Below, piece after piece: positions 6,552 to 13,863 of a stretch of 43,433 bases of DNA; within the stretch, counting starts at the first letter, position 1, and every line of letters begins with the position of its first letter. This DNA comes from a virus. Location: IMG/VR virus record IMGVR_UViG_3300009497_000010, positions 1 to 43,433 of that record. One strand, 5' to 3'. The position numbers were made by a program, and so were the translations under genes. The notes below the pieces were generated by a model that worked only from the letters and a program-made list of their open reading frames with translations, was not told where the DNA came from and made no database searches.

Positions 6552-7444
6552 AATTTGCATCTACCCAGGGCCAGCAGACGAGGCACACCCGCGACGGTGT
6601 CAAGCTCATCGAAGGCAGGCAGATGATCACCCCCGATCAGGCGGCTCAGCTCCTGGCAGGTGTCCCGACCTATCAGCGCAGCTTCAGCCCGAATCACGCG
6701 AAGAAACTCGCCGTCGATATGAGGGCGGGCCGGTGGCATCACTCGAACGATCAGATCGTCGTCGACACGAACTGTGCGCTAGTGAACGGTCAGCACCGGA
6801 TGTCGGCGACCGTCGCGTCGGGCGCTCCGCAACCGTTCACGATCATGATCGTTGAACCCGAAGAAGCCGAACGCATGTTCGCCGAGATGGACCAGGGCAA
6901 AACCCGGTCAGTCTCGGACTTCCTCAAGAGTCACGGCGTGCACGACTATGCAATGACCGGAGCGATCGCCCGAGGCGGCTTCGCATACGACCGAGGCGCT
7001 CAGGTCTCGACGATGATCCACGGGCGACCAGACCCGACACGGCACGAGCTGATCGAATGGGTCGACGAGAACCCCCAGGTGATCGAAGCCTGCCGCCTCG
7101 TTCGAGAGATGGGCGCAGCAGGACTTCGTCCGAACGGCCGGGTGCACGGCGTGCTCTCCTTCCTCACACTCCGGGACGTGCAAGAGTTCGACGCCTCGGA
7201 GTTCTGGCACGAGGTCGCCACCGGCGACACGTTGTATCACTCCGGTGCTTGGTGGCTTCGGGATCGCATGTTCCGCCAGACCGCAGACAAGGGAACGATG
7301 CCACTCAAGAACCTGAAGCTCGCCGACGCGATTATCTGCTGGAACCTCTGGACCGATCAGGCCACACGGGAGCGCATGTCATGGTGGAAACCAGGCTCAA
7401 CGAAGACCTTCCCGGCCTGCCGATACATCGACACCGAAGCATGA
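6548..7444 (+). CDS. ParB/DGQHR-like domain protein
   Basis: A 298-residue protein. Residues 29-86 contain TYQRSFSPNHAKKLAVDMRA and LVNGQHRMSA, the (D/N)GQHR signature of the ParB/sulfiredoxin-like fold. A helical C-terminus follows (DFLKSHGVHDYAMTGAIARG and a Trp-rich end). ParB-like phage proteins bind DNA or nucleotides and often sit near DNA-modification genes. Here it lies 4 kb from the modification operon, so a direct link is only possible. The start follows a CCAACCATTAAGGACAAGAA leader. Confidence 0.75.
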   Translation: MKFASTQGQQTRHTRDGVKLIEGRQMITPDQAAQLLAGVPTYQRSFSPNHAKKLAVDMRAGRWHHSNDQIVVDTNCALVNGQHRMSATVASGAPQPFTIMIVEPEEAERMFAEMDQGKTRSVSDFLKSHGVHDYAMTGAIARGGFAYDRGAQVSTMIHGRPDPTRHELIEWVDENPQVIEACRLVREMGAAGLRPNGRVHGVLSFLTLRDVQEFDASEFWHEVATGDTLYHSGAWWLRDRMFRQTADKGTMPLKNLKLADAIICWNLWTDQATRERMSWWKPGSTKTFPACRYIDTEA

Positions 7445-7623
7445 AATACCCGAACGGGCCAGGATCGAAATATCCTCGGGCCGAGATCATGAACGCTATG
7501 GTCCTTCTCGTTGAAGCCCATCCGGCGGGACCGGTAACGATCCAGGCGAAGCAGCTCGACGCCATCGTCGAGTTCGCCCAGGACGCAGAGCTTCGACTTC
7601 GAGACTTCGAGGAACTCACATGA
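7441..7623 (+). CDS. Hypothetical protein (60 aa)
   Basis: Starts in an ATGA overlap with the ParB-like gene and ends overlapping the WhiB gene. It is a mostly helical protein (AEIMNAMVLLVEAHPAG, QLDAIVEFAQDAELRLRDF) with no recognised motif. Both overlaps point to a real, co-translated gene. Confidence 0.65.
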   Translation: MKYPNGPGSKYPRAEIMNAMVLLVEAHPAGPVTIQAKQLDAIVEFAQDAELRLRDFEELT

Positions 7624-7862
7624 ATCTGGAATGGCAAGATCGAGCAGCCTGCAAGGGCATGTCGACGGCGTTGTTCTTCCCTGCAAAGGGCGTCAGGGCG
7701 AGGGAGGCTCTAATCGCCTGCCAACGCTGCCCGGTAGCCGAACCCTGCGAAGCTCACGCAAGACGAGAGACGTGGATTCAGGGCATCTGGGGTGGAACCT
7801 CGCACCGTGAACGACGCAAGCCAAACTCGAACGGCAAGCTGAAACGAAACACGGCAGCGTGA
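7620..7862 (+). CDS. WhiB-family iron-sulfur transcriptional regulator
   Basis: An 80-residue WhiB-like protein. The four cluster cysteines are C11 (RAACKG), C34 and C37 (CQRC) and C43 (EPCEAH), followed by the family turn GIWGGTS and a basic C-terminus (RRKPNSNGKLKR). WhiB proteins hold a 4Fe-4S cluster and bind the main sigma factor to change promoter choice. The family is essentially confined to Actinobacteria and their phages, which gives the best host clue in the window. It may act on the repeated phage promoters, but no target is shown. Confidence 0.92.
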   Translation: MNLEWQDRAACKGMSTALFFPAKGVRAREALIACQRCPVAEPCEAHARRETWIQGIWGGTSHRERRKPNSNGKLKRNTAA

Positions 7863-8242
7863 TCACCCCAAGGTTCAAGACATCGAAGCCGCCGAGGCAA
7901 CGGTCGACAGGGACCGCCGAGGCACGAACGGCCACGCGGCGAAATGCGCGTGGCCGTTGCCAGGCCGACGGCCTCCACGTCGACGACTGCCCTGGCAGCG
8001 ACCTCGACGAAGCGTTCGTCGCACACCGGGTAAACCCCGGCAGGCAAGGCGGCACCTACGACCCGGCGAACATGATCTGGGTTTACAACGGCGGCACCGG
8101 CCTCGGCGCTGGCGGATGCCACCAAAACATTCACTCGAACGGCAGGCTCGCCAGGGTGCTGGGTCTACTATCCGAGGGCAGCGACGACCCGTGGCACGGC
8201 ATCGGCATCGACCTCGGACGACAAGAAGGATTTTTGCAATGA
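7859..8242 (+). CDS. HNH-type endonuclease
   Basis: A 127-residue protein starting at a GTG that overlaps the WhiB stop. The core reads AHRVNPGRQGGTYDPANMIWV, then GCHQNIHSN, giving the H...N...H pattern. Upstream, RCQADGLHVDDCPG may supply zinc-binding cysteines. HNH proteins in phages are either homing endonucleases or helpers of packaging and recombination. It is far from the terminase genes, so an accessory role is more likely. Confidence 0.78.
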   Translation: MITPRFKTSKPPRQRSTGTAEARTATRRNARGRCQADGLHVDDCPGSDLDEAFVAHRVNPGRQGGTYDPANMIWVYNGGTGLGAGGCHQNIHSNGRLARVLGLLSEGSDDPWHGIGIDLGRQEGFLQ

Positions 8243-8526
8243 ATCACCACGAGATCGACGAGCTGCGGGGCTGGGTCGATTGCATGGTCAAGGCGTCGGA
8301 TGATCCCGGCGAGATGGCTATCTGGGAAGGCGTCACGAACGAAGCCGTTAACGGCATCGCAGCAGGCGAGACGACATGGCCGGACGAACTCCGCGACATG
8401 GTGTTCGCGTACGTCGAAGCGATGGGCGAACTCCTCGACGAGTCGCCGATCCTGGCCTGGGGACCGGGCGACTCGATCGCCGTCGTGCTCGCCATGATGC
8501 TGATCGAGAACGGTGTCGACGCGTGA
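8239..8526 (+). CDS. Hypothetical acidic protein (95 aa)
   Basis: The start is the ATG overlapping the HNH stop. The protein is acidic and helical (HHEIDELRGWVDCMVKAS, DELRDMVFAYVEAMGELL, SIAVVLAMMLIENGV). No family is recognised. The C-terminal helix is hydrophobic but too short to call a membrane span firmly. It overlaps the next membrane protein gene, so the two may act together. Confidence 0.68.
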   Translation: MNHHEIDELRGWVDCMVKASDDPGEMAIWEGVTNEAVNGIAAGETTWPDELRDMVFAYVEAMGELLDESPILAWGPGDSIAVVLAMMLIENGVDA

Positions 8527-8714
8527 TCTACGTGCTGATTTGGATCTGGACCGTCGGGGCCATCGTCATAGCGACGGCGATGCTCGACCAAACATCGAAC
8601 CGGCCGAGAACCAGGCTCGCGAGGATCGGCGTCGTCTTGTTCTTCCTCGCCTGGCCGATCACCTTCTCCGGTGCCATCCTGGCCGGTGTATTCGGAGCGG
8701 GAAGACTGAAATGA
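8523..8714 (+). CDS. Small two-segment membrane protein (63 aa)
   Basis: Starts at a GTG overlapping the previous stop. Two hydrophobic segments are clear: IYVLIWIWTVGAIVIATAML (residues 2-21) and IGVVLFFLAWPITFSGAILA (about 35-54), separated by a basic loop (NRPRTRLAR). The topology resembles a small holin or superinfection-exclusion protein. No lysin gene is adjacent, so no specific role is assigned. Confidence 0.65.
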   Translation: MIYVLIWIWTVGAIVIATAMLDQTSNRPRTRLARIGVVLFFLAWPITFSGAILAGVFGAGRLK

Positions 8715-8779
8715 AGACACAAACACTGCCTGACCGCTACGGTGTCAGGGCACCTAAACCAATCGGAGCAACACAATGA
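8711..8779 (+). CDS. Very short overlapping ORF (22 aa)
   Basis: An ATG at 8711 overlaps the previous stop and its TGA overlaps the next start, so the frame fits the tightly packed operon. The DNA also contains an inverted repeat (CCTGAC about 8730, GTCAGG about 8745) that could regulate the secreted-protein gene. It could be a leader peptide. Coding status is uncertain. Confidence 0.35.
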   Translation: MKTQTLPDRYGVRAPKPIGATQ

Positions 8780-9276
8780 AATATCGCAATATCCTCGCAG
8801 CGGCAGCAATGCTCGCCTCGGTCGTGTTCATCGGCGGCACTGCCAACGCTCAGGATGTCGTCGTCGTTGACCACACCTGCACCTACAACGAAGCCATCGC
8901 CGGAGTCTGCAACCTCGACCGCACGATCTATATGGTCGACTTGCTGCCAGGCGACGGCATGGCCGACTGGTTCACAACATACGGCGGACTCGACGTCGGC
9001 TGCGTGAACTTCGGCTTCGAACAGACCCTGTGCACCCCGGTGACCTTCACCCGAGGCAACGGCGTGTCGTGCGTGGTCTATCCGACATTCACGCACTGCC
9101 AGGCCGACGCCGAACCCGTGACCCCCGAACAGGTGATCGTGATCGTCCCGGCCGACTCCGAATGCGTCGTCGACACCGACGGCCGGATCGTCTGCGCACC
9201 CAAAGCAACACCGACACCGGATCCCGGACCCGCACCCGATACCATCCCAGCACCTCAGCCAGCGTTCACGGGCTGA
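8776..9276 (+). CDS. Secreted Cys-rich protein with signal peptide
   Basis: A 166-residue protein with a Sec signal peptide: basic start MKYRN, hydrophobic core ILAAAAMLASVVFIGG and a likely cleavage after ANA. The mature part carries about eight Cys (for example HTCTYNEAIAGVC, VGCVNFGFEQTLC), probably disulfide-linked outside the cell. It ends in a Pro/Thr-rich tail (TPTPDPGPAPDTIPAPQ). It may act at the host envelope, such as in exclusion. No known family is recognised. Confidence 0.75.
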   Translation: MKYRNILAAAAMLASVVFIGGTANAQDVVVVDHTCTYNEAIAGVCNLDRTIYMVDLLPGDGMADWFTTYGGLDVGCVNFGFEQTLCTPVTFTRGNGVSCVVYPTFTHCQADAEPVTPEQVIVIVPADSECVVDTDGRIVCAPKATPTPDPGPAPDTIPAPQPAFTG

Positions 9277-9370
9277 CAGGGACTCGTTCCGGCTTCTCTA
9301 CCAAGAGGCTCCAAAGAGTCGGAACTAGTGGCCGGGCAGGTATTCCCTTTGCCTGACCGGCAATCCAACC

Positions 9371-9405
9371 CAGGAACCCGCGGCCACTCATACCGCGGGT
9401 TCCTG
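9371..9405 (+). terminator. Strong hairpin after the secreted-protein gene
   Basis: CAGGAACCCGCGG (9371-9383) and its exact reverse complement (9393-9405) form a 13-bp stem with a 9-nt loop. No U tract follows, as is common in high-GC actinobacterial terminators. It closes the accessory operon ending at 9276. A TAGCAT box shortly after (9426-9431) may begin the next transcript. Confidence 0.75.
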
Positions 9406-9459
9406 CGCGTCTGGGACGCGATCGACTAGCATCAACCCCGACTACGAACGGGGCACGCC

Positions 9460-9993
9460 TTGCACTGGATGAAGTACGCGGCTTGCCGCGGGAAAGACCC
9501 GACGCTCTGGATCGGCGACGACACCACCGGACCAGACCCGGTCGCCGCCAAATACTGCGCGGCGTGCGTCGTCCGAGCGAAGTGCATCGACCTCGCCACC
9601 GGATACACAAACGAACAGGCGATCGGCCTCTGGGGCGGCACCCGCGAGAACATGCGCAAGGAACTCCGACGACGCCAGGCCAGGCATGGATGCGACACCT
9701 ACCGGGCAGGCTGCTCGTGTCACTACTGCGTGAAGGTGACCGAGATCCTGAACCCTGGCCGGTCCCCGATCTCCTCGAACAGTCGCGGCGCACGCCACGG
9801 CTACACGTCGACTCACGGCAAGGGATGCCGATGCCGAGGCTGCTGCCACGCCGCAGCATGGCGCACCCGCAAGAACAAACAACACAAACCAGACGACACG
9901 CCGGTCGTGATCGTGCTCGACGACGAACGCTGCGAACCCCACCAGATCGACCGCTGCCGAGCCTGCGCTCACGTCGAAGCGATGACCGCATGA
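9460..9993 (+). CDS. WhiB-like regulator fused to a Cys-rich C-terminal region
   Basis: A 177-residue protein. The N-terminal 65 residues are WhiB-like, with C9 (AACRG), C33, C36 (CAAC) and C42, then GLWGGTRENMRKELRRR. The C-terminal 100 residues are unusual, with many Cys (CSCHYC, CRCRGCCH, CRAC) that could bind one or two zinc ions. The TTG at 9460 is taken as start because it keeps the W at residue 3 typical of WhiB; ATG at 9469 is the alternative. It lies after a strong terminator and a TAGCAT box. Confidence 0.8.
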   Translation: MHWMKYAACRGKDPTLWIGDDTTGPDPVAAKYCAACVVRAKCIDLATGYTNEQAIGLWGGTRENMRKELRRRQARHGCDTYRAGCSCHYCVKVTEILNPGRSPISSNSRGARHGYTSTHGKGCRCRGCCHAAAWRTRKNKQHKPDDTPVVIVLDDERCEPHQIDRCRACAHVEAMTA

Positions 9994-10460
9994 ACGTCGA
10001 CCTACCGGACGGGCCGAACGCCGCCTTCGTCGACGACGAAGACTGGCACCGCCAGGCCGCGACGATCGCGAAGGTCTGGGCACTCTCGCAATGGTGGATG
10101 GGCGACCTACTCAACGCCGCTCCGTCACCCGACGCCATCAACGACCTGCATTGGTCGTCGCCGCTACTCGAACCCCGAGAGACCGCCGAAGTCCGCGAGA
10201 TCGCCGCCAGCTTCGAACCGCACCGTCGGCGAGATGTCCCGTGGGCCTACCATCGGCGGGTGCAATCGGCGCTGCTACCACCAGACCTGCAAGACTTCCT
10301 GCTCGACACCTGCTCGACGCTCGACCTTCGCTTCATGCACCTGCAAGAGATGATCAGCCGATACCTGAAAGACCAACGCGCTAAACAGATCCGAGCCGAC
10401 CGAGAATCCGGCGACTACGTCGAAGGCGACGGAGTAATCACCTTCCATCAACAGCAATGA
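9990..10460 (+). CDS. Hypothetical protein (156 aa)
   Basis: Overlaps the WhiB-like gene by 4 bases. It is an all-helical protein with several Trp (WALSQWWMGDLL) and a basic C-terminal helix (MISRYLKDQRAKQIRADRES). No domain is recognised. It ends 12 bases before the ParB-like gene of the modification operon and might be its first gene, though its codon use fits the upstream block better. Confidence 0.7.
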   Translation: MNVDLPDGPNAAFVDDEDWHRQAATIAKVWALSQWWMGDLLNAAPSPDAINDLHWSSPLLEPRETAEVREIAASFEPHRRRDVPWAYHRRVQSALLPPDLQDFLLDTCSTLDLRFMHLQEMISRYLKDQRAKQIRADRESGDYVEGDGVITFHQQQ

Positions 10461-10472
10461 CAGGAACCCGAA

Positions 10473-11000
10473 ATGGCAGATAAGAAGATCCACAAGATCG
10501 CACCCGGTCTTGAAACACTGATGACACCGATCGCTGAACTTCACCGGCTACCCAGCAACCCTCGGCTCGGCGACGTTCACGCTGTCGCTAAGTCATACAA
10601 AGAGTTCGGGCAACGCAAGCCTGTCGTGTACCAAACACGCCGAGGGAAAAAAGTTGTAGTGGCAGGCAATCATCAGCTCGAAGCTGTCGCAGGATTAGGG
10701 TGGACACACATTGCCGCGGTGTCTGCCGACGACCTCACAATGAAGCAAGCGCAAGCCTTCGCACTCGCCGACAACAGGATCGGCGAGCTGGGACTCTATG
10801 ACGAGTCTTTGCTCGTCGAGCTGCTTAGTTCTTTGCCTGCCGAGTTGGTCGACGTGACCGGATACTCGGATATCGACATCGAGCGGCTTCTTGGTACCGG
10901 TTACGACTCTGGGAGTGCACCGGAGGGTTTTGACGAGTTCGATGTCGACTCGCTCGATCTTGAACACCAATGCCCTAAGTGTGGGTTCGAGTTCGACTGA
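10473..11000 (+). CDS. ParB-N/sulfiredoxin-like protein, first gene of the modification operon
   Basis: A 175-residue ParB-N domain protein: TPIAELHRLPSNPR, a helix, then VVVAGNHQLEAVAGLGW (signature GNHQ at residues 65-68), and ALADNRIGELGLYDESLL, typical of phage ParB/methyltransferase-associated proteins. It ends in CPKCGFEFD (Cys 167 and 170), half a zinc knuckle. Stand-alone ParB-like genes often precede phage DNA methyltransferases, where they may guide or aid base modification. Its stop overlaps the methyltransferase start (TGATG). The preceding sequence ACAGGAACC is a likely ribosome site. Confidence 0.82.
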   Translation: MADKKIHKIAPGLETLMTPIAELHRLPSNPRLGDVHAVAKSYKEFGQRKPVVYQTRRGKKVVVAGNHQLEAVAGLGWTHIAAVSADDLTMKQAQAFALADNRIGELGLYDESLLVELLSSLPAELVDVTGYSDIDIERLLGTGYDSGSAPEGFDEFDVDSLDLEHQCPKCGFEFD

Positions 11001-12058
11001 TGAAACCGCCCTATCAGATCCCGTCTGTAAGTGATATCAAAGCGGGTGAGAAGACATCTGGCCTCAAGGCCGTGTCGACGTTCTCCGGCGCGGGTGGCGC
11101 TTCGCTCGGATTGGCATGGTCAGGCATCGAAGTGATCTGGGCATCAGAGTTCATCGACGCAGCCGCCGACGTGTACGAGCTAAACAATCCCGGCATTCAA
11201 GTCGACCGCCGAGACATCAGACAAGTGACAGGCAGCGAGATCCTCGACGCTGTCGGTCTCGGCGTCGGTGAACTCGACGTGTTCGAAGGTTCGCCGCCTT
11301 GTGCTTCGTTCTCCATGTCAGGGAAACGCGAAGCAGGATGGGGCAAGGTCAAGTCGTACTCCGAGACCTCCCAGAGGGTCGATGACTTGTTCTTCGAGTT
11401 CGTCCGATTAGTCGACGAGATCCAACCAAAGACCTTCATCGCAGAGAACGTCGATGGCATGACGATGGGAGTCGCTAAGGGTTATCTCAAGGAGATCGTT
11501 CTCAGGCTCCGTGCTATCGGTTACCGGGTCGGAGTCTGGCGGCTCGACTGCTCTAGACTCGGAGTCCCGCAACGAAGAGTGCGCCTAGTCATACATGGCG
11601 TCCGAGACGACCTTCAAGCAGTTCTCGTAGCCCCTAAGCCATTCGACTATGTCTACACCTGGGCCGACGCTACCAAGCAGCCTACGCCCGTTAATGACGA
11701 CCCTCTGCCACCCTGGTCCGCCGACTCGAAACTCGCACGGGTCATGTCGAAAGCTAAACCCGGCGAATCAGGCCAAGCGGTTGTCGGCACCGGCTCTTTC
11801 TTCTCGCACTACAGGCTCGCACCCGGCGAACCGGCACCCACAATCCTACAAACCAACAACTGGGTGCTGCCCCCCTACGAGAACCGACGTATCACGCTTG
11901 GTGAAGTCCGTCGGCTATGCGGATTCCCCGACGACTTCGCCCTCACTGGTAACTTCAGCCAAAGATGGGAACGACTAGGACGCGCAGTCGCGCCTCCGAT
12001 GTACAAAGCCGTCGGCGAGTCGATCATCGAAGCCTTGAAAGGACAACCCAATGGATGA
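11000..12058 (+). CDS. C5-cytosine DNA methyltransferase, predicted carboxymethyltransferase
   Basis: A 352-residue C5-cytosine methyltransferase. Motif I is FSGAGGASLGL; motif IV is GSPPCASFS with nucleophile C101; motif VI is ENV (E149); motif VIII is QRRVR. In motif X the usual LGNAV/LGNSV reads LGRAV, so the conserved Asn is Arg328 (codon at 11981-11983). The engineered M.MpeI N374K change at this residue lets the enzyme use carboxy-SAM and form 5-carboxymethylcytosine. With a CmoA homologue in the same operon, natural carboxymethyl transfer is inferred. ATG at 11000 is chosen because it overlaps the ParB stop; a GTG at 10979 is in frame but less likely. Confidence 0.9.
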   Translation: MKPPYQIPSVSDIKAGEKTSGLKAVSTFSGAGGASLGLAWSGIEVIWASEFIDAAADVYELNNPGIQVDRRDIRQVTGSEILDAVGLGVGELDVFEGSPPCASFSMSGKREAGWGKVKSYSETSQRVDDLFFEFVRLVDEIQPKTFIAENVDGMTMGVAKGYLKEIVLRLRAIGYRVGVWRLDCSRLGVPQRRVRLVIHGVRDDLQAVLVAPKPFDYVYTWADATKQPTPVNDDPLPPWSADSKLARVMSKAKPGESGQAVVGTGSFFSHYRLAPGEPAPTILQTNNWVLPPYENRRITLGEVRRLCGFPDDFALTGNFSQRWERLGRAVAPPMYKAVGESIIEALKGQPNG

Positions 12059-12890
12059 AGTGGCCAAGGAATGGAAGCGCCGACTGATGGCTGTCATCCA
12101 GGAGGGAGAGATGGAGAACATCCCGAACCTGCTTTCGGGCGGGGTCGACTCTGCGACCTTGCTCGCAGCCCAAATGGAGTTGGGAGGGCAACCTCTATGC
12201 GTGACATTCACTATCGGTGGTCGACTCCACGACGATGCCAAGATGGCGATACGGATGGCCGATCGGTACGACCTCGACGCAGAGATAGTCAACTTGGACA
12301 GGTCAAAGACTGCCCTGGTCGCCGACATCCGCAGGATCATGGATATCAGACAGACCGCAAAGAAGGCGTCCATACAGTGCGCCCAACCCATAATGCATAT
12401 CGCCGAGCGGCTTACATCTCTCGGCTTCGATCGTGCGATGATCGGTACTGGTGCAGTTTGTTTGGACGATAAGCGTGTGGCAATTCTCGTGTCACAACAA
12501 GGCGAGGAGGTTGCGCGCGAGTACAGACGGTCGAAGCTCGAAGACCGGTACACAGATTGTGGTACTGGGCACATGCACGGGGTTGCTCGCGATCTTGGCG
12601 TCACGCTCGAAGAGCCTTATTCTGACGAGCCACTACGGGACTATGCGTTGGGTCTGGACTTCTCAGAATTGAACCGCGGACCAGACGGACCGAAGCAGAA
12701 AGGGATCGCAGTTCGAGCGTTCCCCGAGTTCTGGTCGACCCCTGGGTTCTGGCGTCGGAACTCGCCGCTGCAAGTAAACTCAGGCATCAGAGAGTGGCAT
12801 GACCTACTGTTGGTCGACCCCGAGTTCAATACTCGCGGACTGAAATCTGTCGTAGGTGTGTACAACGATATGTTCGCTGGGAAGGTTTGA
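12051..12890 (+). CDS. Asparagine-synthetase-like PP-loop ATP ligase without glutaminase domain
   Basis: A 279-residue protein matching only the C-terminal synthetase half of AsnB. The PP-loop is LLSGGVDSATLL (SGGVDS at residues 29-34). A GTGAVCLDD segment (132-140) aligns with the AsnB SGEGSDE loop. EPYSDEPLRDYAL (188-200) matches the AsnB RVPFLD..L..A block, followed by a Lys (K215). AsnB adenylates a carboxylate and an amine attacks it. There is no N-terminal Cys glutaminase, so the amine must come from elsewhere. In this operon I infer amidation of a carboxymethyl base. It overlaps the methyltransferase by 8 bases. Confidence 0.85.
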   Translation: MDEVAKEWKRRLMAVIQEGEMENIPNLLSGGVDSATLLAAQMELGGQPLCVTFTIGGRLHDDAKMAIRMADRYDLDAEIVNLDRSKTALVADIRRIMDIRQTAKKASIQCAQPIMHIAERLTSLGFDRAMIGTGAVCLDDKRVAILVSQQGEEVAREYRRSKLEDRYTDCGTGHMHGVARDLGVTLEEPYSDEPLRDYALGLDFSELNRGPDGPKQKGIAVRAFPEFWSTPGFWRRNSPLQVNSGIREWHDLLLVDPEFNTRGLKSVVGVYNDMFAGKV

Positions 12891-12891
12891 A

Positions 12892-13863
12892 ATGAAGCTG
12901 ACAGAAGGCCCATACGCTGTTTCTTTGGAACAGGAGTTCGGTTCGTTCCTGACGTCTCACGGTGATGCGTTGCCACTGCAATCGACGGTGGCTTGTTCGT
13001 CAGGAACAACAGCGCTGTTCGGTGCTTTTGTCGGTTGCGGGATCGGCCCGGGTGACGAAGTGGTAGTGCCAGGGTACGGCTTCCAGGCGGCGGCTTTAGC
13101 TGTGTTGATGGTCGGGGCGCAGCCCGTATTCGCTGATGTCGATCCTGTCTGGGGGCTGATCGACCCGGACACTGTCCCGGTCGACGACCCAAAAGCGATA
13201 GTGGCCATCGACCTTGACGGTCGGGTAGCCAACTACGAACGCATCAACGAATTGTTCCCTGATGCTTGGATCGTCGAAGATGCTGCACCGTCTTTGGGTT
13301 CGGCCGGTCTTTGTTCCGAATATGTGGATGTGGCGATCTTCTCCGGGAACGAATCCAAGAAGTGGTCGTGCGGCGAAGGCGGGATGATCTCGACACCCAG
13401 CCGAGATATCGCACATGTGGCGAGGGCCGCCATGAGGTTCGGGGAAACGGACTACAAACCCGCGGGTGGATATCGCACCTCGAACGTGCGAGGTATGAAC
13501 GGGAAGATACCTGAACTGTGCGCAATGACCGGACTCGCTGACCTGCCTTTCGTTCGTGGACGGTCAATAGAGGCGGACAGGTCGCGTAGCATCATCTCTA
13601 TCGAGCTGGGACTGCCTGAAGTCCCGTCTGGCTCGACAGTCGCATGGCACAAGATACGTCTGCCGATAGGGCTACGGGATCGATGGGCGGGACCAACCAC
13701 ACCCACCACGGTCGCTCCATTGGAAGACCATCCGTTGTTCTCTGATTACGTGACGAGACCTCTGGTCGGCGCCCGCCAGTTCCACGAGTCTACTTTCGTG
13801 ATCGGCGACAGAACCCATACTCCTTGGTCGGGCACTCTGCCTGGCTTCTTGAAAGGCAAATAA
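12892..13863 (+). CDS. DegT/DnrJ/EryC1-family PLP aminotransferase
   Basis: A 323-residue fold-type I aminotransferase of the sugar/cyclitol class. ACSSGTTAL (residues 34-42) holds the PLP phosphate, GDEVVVPGYGFQA is the family signature, VEDAA places D130 at the PLP ring nitrogen, and SGNESKKWSCGEGG gives K156 as the likely Schiff-base lysine. Relatives such as StsC and BtrS aminate inososes. It is shorter than the usual 370-400 residues. An amine for the preceding ligase, perhaps on an inositol ring, is inferred. The ATG at 12892 follows a GAAGG site. Confidence 0.88.
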   Translation: MKLTEGPYAVSLEQEFGSFLTSHGDALPLQSTVACSSGTTALFGAFVGCGIGPGDEVVVPGYGFQAAALAVLMVGAQPVFADVDPVWGLIDPDTVPVDDPKAIVAIDLDGRVANYERINELFPDAWIVEDAAPSLGSAGLCSEYVDVAIFSGNESKKWSCGEGGMISTPSRDIAHVARAAMRFGETDYKPAGGYRTSNVRGMNGKIPELCAMTGLADLPFVRGRSIEADRSRSIISIELGLPEVPSGSTVAWHKIRLPIGLRDRWAGPTTPTTVAPLEDHPLFSDYVTRPLVGARQFHESTFVIGDRTHTPWSGTLPGFLKGK

